DNA from: Lachnospiraceae bacterium UBA7109
Lineage (GTDB): Bacteria > Bacillota > Clostridia > Lachnospirales > Lachnospiraceae
NCBI GenBank assembly: GCA_002492335.1
Contig: DKYD01000062.1
Span: 1,518-16,101, forward strand
Reading direction: 5' to 3'
DNA length: 14,584 nucleotides
In this document: positions 5,955 to 13,427 of the stretch, piece after piece
How positions within the stretch are numbered: position 1 is the stretch's first letter
How the letters are laid out: each line of letters begins with the position of its first letter
Made by a program: the position numbers and the translations under genes
Notes under the pieces: generated by a model
Databases searched by the model: none
Told to the model about the DNA's origin: nothing
What the model saw: the letters and a program-made list of their open reading frames with translations, nothing else

Positions 5955-6872
5955 GTGCAAAGTAAAAATCTGATTATCTGCGACAGCGAGGAAGAATATG
6001 CAGACGCGTTAGCGCAGTACATTATGAAAAAGGATGAACTGGCTTTTCAGGTGCAGACGTGCAGCGATATTTCTTATGTCTTATCTTTGCAGGAAAATAC
6101 AAAGATTCATTATTTGTTTATTTCATCTGATTATTCAAAGGAAGAGCGTAAGAAACTGACTGCGGAGAAAGTGTTTGTGCTGACGGAAAAAATTCGGGAT
6201 GATGCTCTCGAAAATGAGGCTGTTGTTTTCAAATATCAGCCGGGAGATGAAATACTGGCAGAGCTGATCCGCAGCTGCAGGGATGCGGGGATGGAGGGAG
6301 ATGGATTTCTTAAGACAGTAAAGAAAAAGAAAAGTAAGATTATAGGAATCTATTCACCGGTTCACAGAATTGGAAAAACTTCTTATGCGCTGGAGCTTGG
6401 GCAGAAGCTTGCGCTGGAAGCAAATGTCCTGTATCTGGGGCTCGAGGCTTACGGAGGCGTGGGAGGACAGTTCCCGGAGAGGAAAGAGACCTTAAGCGAC
6501 GTGATCTATTATGCCAGGCAGGAGCAAAGTAATCTGGGGCTGGTGCTGACAACGATCGTGCAGCACAGGGGCAGACTGGATTATGTGAATCCGGTACAGA
6601 TATCGGAAGATATTAAAACAGTATCCGCCGGAGAGTGGATTGATATTATTACAAGGATTATGGAGCAGAGTATTTATGAAATATTGATTCTGGATATGGA
6701 TGAGACTGTCAGGGATATCTATTCTGTTCTGCAAATATGCAGTGAGATTCATATGCTTACAATTGGAGATGAATATGCCCGGTCGAAGGTCAGACAATTT
6801 GAAGAAGAGCTGACGCTTCTGGGATATGAGGATGTCTGGCGAAGGATTATCAGGAAGGAGCAGAATCTATGA
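5955..6872 (+). CDS. TadZ/CpaE-like pilus-assembly ATPase (MinD/ParA superfamily) with receiver-like N-terminus
   Basis: A 305-aa protein from GTG 5955, chosen because AGGAGGG ends seven bases upstream; the earlier ATG 5931 has no ribosome binding site. Residues 1-110 look like a degenerate response-regulator receiver domain (LIICDSEEEYADAL...). Residues 125-305 are a MinD-like ATPase with P-loop SPVHRIGKTS (134-143, Lys141) and a Walker-B-like ILILDMDE strand. The ParA/MinD signature lysine is absent. TadZ proteins localise the pilus machine in the cell and bind the motor ATPase. The adjacent, ATGA-overlapping cpaF gene supports this assignment, since sequence alone is divergent. It is the first gene of the operon. 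Confidence 0.8.
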   Translation: MQSKNLIICDSEEEYADALAQYIMKKDELAFQVQTCSDISYVLSLQENTKIHYLFISSDYSKEERKKLTAEKVFVLTEKIRDDALENEAVVFKYQPGDEILAELIRSCRDAGMEGDGFLKTVKKKKSKIIGIYSPVHRIGKTSYALELGQKLALEANVLYLGLEAYGGVGGQFPERKETLSDVIYYARQEQSNLGLVLTTIVQHRGRLDYVNPVQISEDIKTVSAGEWIDIITRIMEQSIYEILILDMDETVRDIYSVLQICSEIHMLTIGDEYARSKVRQFEEELTLLGYEDVWRRIIRKEQNL

Positions 6873-8101
6873 TTCAGGCAGAACAGCTCCACGCAAGGGT
6901 TCTGGAAGAGCTTGATATGTCCAGAGAGATTGAGGATGAAGAACTGACAGAGCTGATCCATCGTATTCTGAAGGAAGTATCAGAGGAAGAATATATATCA
7001 CTGGAACAGAGAACGGAATTTGGAAAAGAATTATTTAATGCCTTTCGGAAGCTGAATCTTCTCCAGGAATTTCTTGAGGATGAAGAGATTACAGAAATTA
7101 TGATAAACGGAACGAAAAATATATTTCTGGAAAAGGCAGGGCATGTCTATCTGTCTTCGAAGCGTTTTGTGTCAAAGGAAAAACTGGAAGATGTGATTCA
7201 GCAGATTGCAGCGGGTGCAAACCGTATTGTAAACGAAGCGTCGCCGATTGTAGACGCAAGGCTTGGTGATGGCTCCAGGGTCAATGTGGTTTTGTCTCCG
7301 GTTGCGATCAATGGACCGATTGTTACAATCCGTAAATTTCCGAAAGAAACAATTACAATGAATCAGCTGATTCAGTGGGAATCTATCAGTACAGAGGTAA
7401 AGGAATTTCTTTCCACGCTTGTAGCGGCAGGCTACAATATATTCATAAGCGGAGGAACCGGATCCGGGAAGACTACTTTTCTAAATGCGTTATCGCAGTA
7501 TATACCAAAAGATGAAAGAATTATTACAATTGAAGACAATGCAGAACTCAGGATTCTTGATGCGCCGAATCTTGTCACTTTGGAAGCGAGAAATGCGAAT
7601 ACGGAAGGGAGAGGAGAAATTACGATCCGCGATCTGATTAAGACAGCGCTTCGTATGCGGCCGGATAGAATCATTGTAGGCGAGGTGCGTCAGGCAGAGG
7701 CAATCGATATGCTGCAGGCTTTTAATACAGGGCATGACGGGAGTTTAAGCACGGGGCATGCAAACAGTACGAAAGATATGCTGAGTCGTCTTGAGACGAT
7801 GGTCCTGATGGGAATGGAATTACCGCTTTCTGCCGTACAGAGACAGATTGCATCCGGAATTGATATTATCGTGCATCTGGGACGGCTGAGAGATAAGAGC
7901 AGAAAGGTTCTTGAGGTGACGGAGATTCTGGATTACCGGGATGGAGAAATCTGTCTGAATCCACTCTATGTTTATGAAGAGACAAATGAAAGGGACGGCA
8001 GGATATATGGGAATTGGAGGAAGGTTCAGGAGCTTGTTCATACAGAAAAGCTGCTGGCAGCAGGATATAAGTATCCGGGAAAAGATGGGGATGATAATTA
8101 A
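6869..8101 (+). CDS. cpaF: CpaF/TadA pilus-assembly ATPase (GspE/VirB11 superfamily)
   Basis: A 410-aa secretion ATPase. An N-terminal helical part (1-75) is followed by the core: Walker A GGTGSGKT (195-202, Lys201), Asp box IEDNAEL (221-227), Walker B around RPDRIIVGEVR (264-274, Glu272) and His box GHDGSLSTGHANS (288-300). It is a cytoplasmic hexameric motor that drives addition of Flp pilin through the TadB/TadC platform. The start codon overlaps the TadZ stop in an ATGA, implying translational coupling. The length is normal and all catalytic elements are intact. Very confident on family. Confidence 0.95.
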   Translation: MIQAEQLHARVLEELDMSREIEDEELTELIHRILKEVSEEEYISLEQRTEFGKELFNAFRKLNLLQEFLEDEEITEIMINGTKNIFLEKAGHVYLSSKRFVSKEKLEDVIQQIAAGANRIVNEASPIVDARLGDGSRVNVVLSPVAINGPIVTIRKFPKETITMNQLIQWESISTEVKEFLSTLVAAGYNIFISGGTGSGKTTFLNALSQYIPKDERIITIEDNAELRILDAPNLVTLEARNANTEGRGEITIRDLIKTALRMRPDRIIVGEVRQAEAIDMLQAFNTGHDGSLSTGHANSTKDMLSRLETMVLMGMELPLSAVQRQIASGIDIIVHLGRLRDKSRKVLEVTEILDYRDGEICLNPLYVYEETNERDGRIYGNWRKVQELVHTEKLLAAGYKYPGKDGDDN

Positions 8102-8783
8102 AGCCTTCGGAATTATTTCTGTAACGGCGTGGCTTTATTATCGCTCTGTATGGGTGATACCGATATTATTCCCGGTTGGAATATGGTATTACCGGCGGTT
8201 TGAAAAAGAATGTATCCGGAAAAAGCAGGAAAAATTCAAACTGCAGTTTAAAGAAATGATACAGGCAGTTTCGTCGGCGTTGAATACGGGATACTCAATA
8301 GAAAATGCATTTAAAGAAAGTAAAAAGGAACTGGGGCTTTTATATTCTGAAAAAGAGCTGATATCAAGGGAGCTTGCCGTTCTTCTCAGAAAACTTAGAA
8401 TACATATCCCGGTAGAACAGGCGGTTCAGGAATTTGCGGATACGGTGAAGCTTGAAGATGTGGATAATTTCTCGGCTGTATTTGCAACGGCAAAAAGAAG
8501 CGGCGGAGATATGATTGCAATTATTCAGAATACGGCAAATCAGATTGCAGATAAAATAGACGTACATAGAGAAATTCAGGTTATATTGGCTTCGAAGCGC
8601 TATGAATTCAGAGTGATGTCAGTAGTACCGTATTTTATTATCGCGTATATGTCTTTTAGCTTCCCGGAGTTTATGGACACTTTGTATGGAAATGTTGTGG
8701 GAATAGGAGTGATGACAATATGTCTCGTAATTTATGCAGGCGCATATTATCTGGGTGTAAGGCTGACCGAAATAGAAGTCTGA
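8085..8783 (+). CDS. TadB-like type II secretion F-domain platform protein
   Basis: A 232-aa membrane protein: two N-terminal hydrophobic segments (about 5-35), a cytoplasmic T2SSF domain (about 45-175) with the usual FKEMIQAVSSALNTGYSIENAF and FATAKRSGGDM stretches, and two C-terminal helices. It forms half of the inner platform that couples the CpaF motor to pilin extrusion. It starts inside the end of cpaF; ATG 8085 (17-bp overlap) and ATG 8091 are equally plausible since only a weak GGGA lies upstream. It is somewhat shorter than proteobacterial TadB (about 300 aa), mainly by having a shorter N-terminal part. Confidence 0.88.
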   Translation: MGMIIKAFGIISVTAWLYYRSVWVIPILFPVGIWYYRRFEKECIRKKQEKFKLQFKEMIQAVSSALNTGYSIENAFKESKKELGLLYSEKELISRELAVLLRKLRIHIPVEQAVQEFADTVKLEDVDNFSAVFATAKRSGGDMIAIIQNTANQIADKIDVHREIQVILASKRYEFRVMSVVPYFIIAYMSFSFPEFMDTLYGNVVGIGVMTICLVIYAGAYYLGVRLTEIEV

Positions 8784-9985
8784 TTATTTGCGGAGTGATG
8801 ATTTTGTTTCTGGCAGGAGCCGCCTGTGCAGTATGGGATTATTTTTCCTCTGCCGGGGAGATTGAAGAAGGAATTTCCAGAAATGCGTATGGAGAGGGGA
8901 AGCGGACGGAAGATCTGAAAGTGCAGGTCGGGAATAATCCGGAGAAAAAGGATATTCAGATAGAAGTAGACGAGCAGGCATACACATCGGATGAAATCAG
9001 GAAGCTGTTTGCCCGGACAATCAAAAAAATGGATACCTGGATACTGGGAGAAAATAAAAGCCCGGACAGAGTAGAGAAAGATTTGAATCTGCTTACAGAG
9101 ATTCCCGGACAGCCAATTGATGTTTCATGGGAGCTGGACCGATATGATGTGATGAATGTGTATGGTGAATTAAACAGGGACAGGCTTACAAGGAAAGGAA
9201 CCCAGGTAACCTTGCAGGCGGTTCTTACTTATCGGGAAAGAAAAAATGATCAGGCGCTCTATGAATGTACCGTTATGGTATATAAAGAAACTTTGTCGGA
9301 GGGAGAAGCAGAGGTAGAACAGATAAAGCAGGAGACACGGAAAAAGAATAAGGAAACAGTAACACAAGACCGTCTGCTGCTCCCACGGACATTAAACGGC
9401 AAGGAACTGCATTTTTATAAAGCTATGGACAGAAAAGGAATTGTTCTTATGGTCATGTCTGTTCTTGTGGTGTTTCTTCTATATGCATTGGAAAAGCAGA
9501 ATCAAGGAAAAGAGCTGGAGAAAAAACGTCGGCAGATGCGGCTGGATTATCCGGAAATTGTAAGCAAGCTCATCTTGCTGCTTGGCGCGGGAATGACGGT
9601 AAAACGGGCATGGAGAAAAATTACAGAGGATTACAGAAAAGGAGAGAAAAAAGAGAAACGGTATGCATATGAAGAAATGTGTACCACGCTGTATGAGATG
9701 GAAGGAGGAATTATGGAGTCAGAGAGTTATGAGAGATTTGGAAGGCGCTGTAATATACAGGAATACTTAAGGCTGGGCGCATTATTGTCCCAGAATCTCA
9801 GGAAAGGGACAAAAGGACTGAATGATATGCTTCGGCTGGAGGCGGTTCAGGCGTTTGAAGAACGAAAAGCGGCAGCGAAAAGGCTGGGCGAGGAAGCCGG
9901 AACAAAATTACTCCTTCCAATGTTTCTCATGCTTGCTGTCGTGTTGGTGATTGTCATAGTTCCTGCATTTTTCTCGATGTATTAG
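8720..9985 (+). CDS. TadC-like platform protein with large extracytoplasmic Ig-like insertion
   Basis: A 421-aa protein: TM1 (21-39), a polar region of about 200 residues (40-238) predicted outside the membrane, TM2 (240-257), a T2SSF domain (about 265-395, with LDYPEIVSKLILLLGAGMTV) and TM3 (397-419). Residues about 105-192 resemble the atrophied bacterial Ig fold (VSWELDRYDVMNVYGELN...TQVTLQAVLTY...ECTVMVYKE). Its partner TadB lacks such a region. Start 8720 has AGGAGT nine bases upstream and overlaps tadB by 64 bp; this gives a basic N-terminus before TM1. ATG 8798 is possible but would cut into TM1. The F-domain and context are convincing; the Ig assignment is by pattern only. Confidence 0.85.
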   Translation: MSRNLCRRILSGCKADRNRSLIICGVMILFLAGAACAVWDYFSSAGEIEEGISRNAYGEGKRTEDLKVQVGNNPEKKDIQIEVDEQAYTSDEIRKLFARTIKKMDTWILGENKSPDRVEKDLNLLTEIPGQPIDVSWELDRYDVMNVYGELNRDRLTRKGTQVTLQAVLTYRERKNDQALYECTVMVYKETLSEGEAEVEQIKQETRKKNKETVTQDRLLLPRTLNGKELHFYKAMDRKGIVLMVMSVLVVFLLYALEKQNQGKELEKKRRQMRLDYPEIVSKLILLLGAGMTVKRAWRKITEDYRKGEKKEKRYAYEEMCTTLYEMEGGIMESESYERFGRRCNIQEYLRLGALLSQNLRKGTKGLNDMLRLEAVQAFEERKAAAKRLGEEAGTKLLLPMFLMLAVVLVIVIVPAFFSMY

Positions 9986-10046
9986 TCGGGAAGGGATGGA
10001 AATACAGCAGAATCTATAAATAAAGAATACAGGCGGAGGAATGTGT

Positions 10047-10235
10047 ATGTGGAAATTACAATGGATAAAACAGCGTATCAAAGCTGTATTAAAAGAAGAA
10101 AAAGGAATCGGTGTTGTAGAGGTTATCTTGATATTGGTCGTATTGATTGGGTTGGTTATTATATTTAAATCACAGCTCACAAGTCTTGTACAGACAATAT
10201 TTCAAAAGATCACAAGCGAAAGCGCAGGGATTTAA
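10047..10235 (+). CDS. Flp-type IVb pilin precursor
   Basis: A 62-aa protein: basic leader of about 20 residues, then KG followed by IGVVEVILILVVLIGLVIIF and a short C-terminal tail (KSQLTSLVQTIFQKITSESAGI in pieces). The expected prepilin peptidase cut is after Gly, leaving Glu at mature position 5, as in Flp pilins; the usual Tyr after Glu is replaced by Val. This is the likely major subunit of the fibre. ATG 10047 is preferred to ATG 10041 because GGAGG (10035-10039) is seven bases upstream of the former and almost touching the latter. Confidence 0.88.
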   Translation: MWKLQWIKQRIKAVLKEEKGIGVVEVILILVVLIGLVIIFKSQLTSLVQTIFQKITSESAGI

Positions 10236-10240
10236 AAAGT

Positions 10241-11611
10241 ATGAAAACGCTTCGAGGTGAAATTACCGTATATGTAAGTCTGATCTTTATTCTCCTTCTT
10301 ACGCTTGTGAGCGCTCTGATAGAAAGTGCGTCTGTTCAATCAGCAAAAAATTACCGGCGTGCAGATATGGTACGTGCGACGGAGTGTATTTTTGCAGAAT
10401 ATCAAAAAGAATTGTTGGAGGAATATGATATTTTTGCCCTGGAGGGAAGTTATGAAACCGGGGAGTATGAAGAAAAGAATATTACAGACCGATTGAAATA
10501 TTACGGAGTGCAAAATGCAGAGCAGGAGATTAAGAGAATTCAGTTTTTGACGGATAGTGGCTGTCAGGCATTTTATGAGCAGGTATGTGCATATATGAAA
10601 AATAAATATGGTTTAGATAAGGTGAAAAAATTTGTGGGGCAGACAGACTTGTGGAAAAAACAGGAAGAAGATGTAGAAGATTACAGTAGTCAGGAAACCC
10701 GAAAGCAGGAAGACCTTGAAGCATTGCTTGAAGAAAATGAGGGGCAGCTGCCGACAGAAAATAACCCGATTAACCATGTAAATAGTCTGAAAAGTTCACC
10801 GATTCTGACACTGGCAGCGCCGGGAGATATGCAGATATCGGAGAAAAGCATTTCTTTAGGTGAGACAGTGTCCCACCGGAGCCTGAATAAGGGTTATGGG
10901 AATTTCGCAGATGAGGAGCAGGAGACAAAGACGCTGTCTATGCTTTTGTATGGGGAATATGTATTAGAGCATTTTACAATGGCAACCGATGAAAATAAGA
11001 CCGGAGCGTTGGATTATGAGGTGGAATATATTCTGGAAGGAAAGGCAAGCGACAGAGAAAATCTGGAAGCGGTGGCAGGGAAATTGCTGCTTTTGAGATT
11101 TGCCTCAGATTATGGATATATTCAGACAGATTCGGGGAAGAAAGCAGAGGCAGAAGCGATGGCATTATCTTTGTGCACATTGCTTGCGGTTCCGGCAATT
11201 ACAGAGGCGGCAAAACAGGTAATTCTTCTTGCATGGGCATTTGGCGAAGCGGTTATTGATGTGCGTTCGCTTTTAAAAGGGAATAAAGTGCCATTGGTTA
11301 AGACAAAGGAAAGCTGGCAGTTATCACTTTCTTCTTTGCTGACGCTTGGGACAGAAAACGATCAAAATGATGGCGCGGACGTCGAAGGTGGTCTTAAATA
11401 TAAGGATTATCTGAGAATTCTTCTGTTTTTGGAAAAAAGAGAAACTGCCGGAGCAAGAACATTGGATTTAATAGAAAAGAATCTGATTACAGAATATGGG
11501 CAGGAATATTTCCGTGCGGATTTGTGCATCAGTAAGGTGGAGTTCTTAAGCACATGCAGTTTCCGGAGAGGGATTACCTATCGTTTTCCCACATATTTTG
11601 GATATCATTAG
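10241..11611 (+). CDS. DUF5702-type pseudopilin-like envelope protein of the tad locus
   Basis: A 456-aa protein with a short basic leader, a GEITVYVSLIF start, one membrane helix (about 9-27) and a large extracytoplasmic part. The early segment SASVQSAKNYRRADMVRAT...FAEYQKELLEEYDIFAL is typical of the DUF5702 family found in Firmicutes Tad loci, an analogue in position of TadG. Residues about 135-185 are acidic, Glu/Gln-rich and probably disordered. At the prepilin-like site Tyr stands where Glu5 would be, so processing by the A24 peptidase is uncertain. Biochemical role unknown; likely a minor surface or tip component. It starts six bases after the Flp gene; AGGGA at 10226-10230 is the only ribosome binding site candidate. 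Confidence 0.8.
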   Translation: MKTLRGEITVYVSLIFILLLTLVSALIESASVQSAKNYRRADMVRATECIFAEYQKELLEEYDIFALEGSYETGEYEEKNITDRLKYYGVQNAEQEIKRIQFLTDSGCQAFYEQVCAYMKNKYGLDKVKKFVGQTDLWKKQEEDVEDYSSQETRKQEDLEALLEENEGQLPTENNPINHVNSLKSSPILTLAAPGDMQISEKSISLGETVSHRSLNKGYGNFADEEQETKTLSMLLYGEYVLEHFTMATDENKTGALDYEVEYILEGKASDRENLEAVAGKLLLLRFASDYGYIQTDSGKKAEAEAMALSLCTLLAVPAITEAAKQVILLAWAFGEAVIDVRSLLKGNKVPLVKTKESWQLSLSSLLTLGTENDQNDGADVEGGLKYKDYLRILLFLEKRETAGARTLDLIEKNLITEYGQEYFRADLCISKVEFLSTCSFRRGITYRFPTYFGYH

Positions 11612-11633
11612 AAATCAAAACAGGCAGGTGAAG

Positions 11634-11699
11634 ATGCCCTTCCGGCATTCTCACATGACCACGAAAGCCCGTTCGGGCAAGATCTCATTAAAAAAATAA
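11634..11699 (+). CDS. Possible 21-aa peptide or leader ORF
   Basis: ATG 11634 is preceded by AGGTGA (11626-11631), and the frame encodes 21 residues ending GKISLKK before TAA at 11697. It is basic and resembles no family I recognise. Its start sits in a small hairpin (ATGCC-cttcc-GGCAT, 11634-11648), and a second hairpin GCCC-GTTC-GGGC lies at 11667-11678. It may be a translated leader affecting the next gene, or nothing. Confidence 0.2.
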   Translation: MPFRHSHMTTKARSGKISLKK

Positions 11700-11720
11700 G
11701 AAAAGAAAGGAGCGAGATTC

Positions 11721-12530
11721 GTGATGTCAGACAAAAAACTCTCCTCACACGATATAAAAAAGTATTTTCCCGGGAGGGCATCTTCATCTGCCTGTGAAAA
11801 AGGAAGTATTACGGTGGAGGCTGCGCTTGCGGCGCCGATTTTCTTTCTGGCGGTCGTAAGTCTTCTGTATCTGCTGGAAATCATGGCAATACGGACAGCC
11901 GTTCATGCAGGGCTTCAGGCGGCCGGACATAAGGCGGCAGAGGAGGCATATCCGATAGCGGTTGTAGTTCCGTCAGAGCTTGAAGACGATGTGGTGCACG
12001 CAATTGGCGCAGAGCGGCTGGAGCGGAGCATCGTAGAAGGTGGAAGTGCAGGCATACATTGTGAAGGATCTTATTTATCTCCGATAACAGGAATTGGGGT
12101 CATAAAAGCAAGCTATGAAGTAAAGCTGCCGCTTCCCATTTTTGCTGTTCCACCTGTTCAATATGAAGAAACGATGCGGATAAAAGCATGGACGGGTTAT
12201 GAAAAGAATCCACTTGATATGAGCGGGGAGGAGATTGTATATGTCACTGAGACAGGACTGGTGTATCATCGGGATTATCATTGCACATACCTGGACCTGT
12301 CTGTTCACAGGGTGGGAGTTTCTGAAATAGAAGGACTTAGAAATCAGGATGGCGGAAAATATTATCCATGTGAGAAATGTTTTCGTGGAGTGGTTGACGG
12401 AGCTTATATAACCGATACGGGTAACCGGTACCACGCGTCTTTGTCCTGCAGTAAACTAAAACGAACAGTTTACGCAGTACCTTTATCAGAAGTATTCGGA
12501 AAGGGGGCGTGTTCCAGATGTGGAAAATAA
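11721..12530 (+). CDS. TadE-like pseudopilin with two C-terminal H-x4-C...CxxC putative metal-binding modules
   Basis: A 269-aa protein. Residues 27-56 form a prepilin-like site and helix: KG28, then SITVEAALAAPIFFLAV, with Glu33 at mature position 5. A TadE-like region follows to about residue 165. The C-terminus has two related modules: His183, Cys188, Cys217, Cys220 and His238, Cys243, Cys264, Cys267, each in the pattern T-x-TG-x2-YH-x4-C...C-x2-C. These probably bind zinc, outside the membrane if topology is as in TadE. The start is GTG 11721, eight bases after AAAGGAG; ATG 11724 is the alternative. The 3' end overlaps the prepilin peptidase gene. The TadE part is confident; metal binding is inference. 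Confidence 0.87.
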   Translation: MMSDKKLSSHDIKKYFPGRASSSACEKGSITVEAALAAPIFFLAVVSLLYLLEIMAIRTAVHAGLQAAGHKAAEEAYPIAVVVPSELEDDVVHAIGAERLERSIVEGGSAGIHCEGSYLSPITGIGVIKASYEVKLPLPIFAVPPVQYEETMRIKAWTGYEKNPLDMSGEEIVYVTETGLVYHRDYHCTYLDLSVHRVGVSEIEGLRNQDGGKYYPCEKCFRGVVDGAYITDTGNRYHASLSCSKLKRTVYAVPLSEVFGKGACSRCGK

Positions 12531-12949
12531 GCCGGGGATTGCTGTTGATTTTTCTGGCATTGTTATCTTATATAGACGTCCGGGACAGAAAAATTCCTGT
12601 GAGGATACTGCTCCCAGGCGTTTTGGGAGGAATTCTTTATCAGGCCGTCTGGAACAGAGGAGACTGGATGACGTCTGTCATGGGAACTGGAGTGGGAATT
12701 GTATTTCTGCTTATCAGTAAGGTGACATGTGAAGGGATTGGATATGGAGATAGCGTTGTAATTCTTATTCTGGGTATATTTCTGGGAGGAAAAGAACTGG
12801 TTGAGGTATTATTTTTTTCATTTTTCATATTGGTTGTTTTTGCAATTGCAATATTATGCAGAAAGAAAATGTCCCGGAAGTATGAAATGCCGTTCCTGCC
12901 ATTTCTGACAGCTGGTTATCTATGTTATCTGATTGGAAATTTACACTAG
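12518..12949 (+). CDS. A24-family prepilin peptidase (TadV/CpaA-like)
   Basis: A 143-aa polytopic membrane aspartic protease. The two catalytic Asp residues are Asp20 in YIDVRDRKIP and Asp78 in the GxGD motif (GYGD, 75-78). The methylase domain of PilD is missing, as usual for the TadV/CpaA group. It should cleave Flp and TadE-type precursors at the membrane. ATG 12518 is chosen since AAGGGGG (12501-12507) is ten bases upstream, whereas GTG 12509 is only one base away from it. The gene starts 13 bp inside the TadE-like gene, implying coupling. Confidence 0.93.
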   Translation: MWKISRGLLLIFLALLSYIDVRDRKIPVRILLPGVLGGILYQAVWNRGDWMTSVMGTGVGIVFLLISKVTCEGIGYGDSVVILILGIFLGGKELVEVLFFSFFILVVFAIAILCRKKMSRKYEMPFLPFLTAGYLCYLIGNLH

Positions 12950-13019
12950 ATAAAATGAAAAAAATTCAGTATGTCGGATAAAAATAATTTGCAGATATCG
13001 TTCATGGAGGGAGACGAAG

Positions 13020-13427
13020 ATGAGAGGGTATACTGTAGAAATGTCGTTTCTTATGCCAATTCTGCTGCTTCTTATTATGAGCAGTATTTTGGGGGCGTTC
13101 TACTATCATGATAAGAACGTAATTGCATCGGCGGCATATGAGACTGTGGTACAGGGAAGCAATAAAGCAAGGGAAAGAGATGGAGTGGAAGCGGAAGAGC
13201 TGGAAGCGCTTTTTCGGGAACGGATAAAGGATAAGTGTATTCTTTTTTCAGGCGCAGAGGTATCAGCAAGCATAGAGGAAGAAGAGATTGTGGTGACTGC
13301 AAAAGCTTCAAAAAGGAAAATGGTGGTAACAGTAGAAAAGAAGATGCCTGTTACCGATCCGGAAAAAAGAATCAGAGAAATAAAAAAAGGGAAGGATTTG
13401 CTTCATGGAAAGGAAAGTAACAATTGA
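13020..13427 (+). CDS. Second, short TadE-like pseudopilin
   Basis: A 135-aa protein with an almost absent leader: MRGYTVEMSFLMPILLLLI, helix about 8-28, then a polar extracytoplasmic domain ending in a basic tail. The TVE-x-SFLMP core is TadE-like. Glu is only four residues after the Gly, or five if the cut is after Arg2, so it departs from the Gly-to-Glu5 rule met by Flp and the larger TadE. The start is well supported by GGAGGGAG (13006-13013). It follows a 70-bp gap after the peptidase gene and overlaps the next gene by 23 bp. Likely a minor pilin or assembly factor. Confidence 0.75.
   Translation: MRGYTVEMSFLMPILLLLIMSSILGAFYYHDKNVIASAAYETVVQGSNKARERDGVEAEELEALFRERIKDKCILFSGAEVSASIEEEEIVVTAKASKRKMVVTVEKKMPVTDPEKRIREIKKGKDLLHGKESNN

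Noticed and set aside
7432..7735. Minus-strand open frames opposite cpaF
   Set aside because: Antisense shadows within the conserved Walker A to His box coding region; no start signals.
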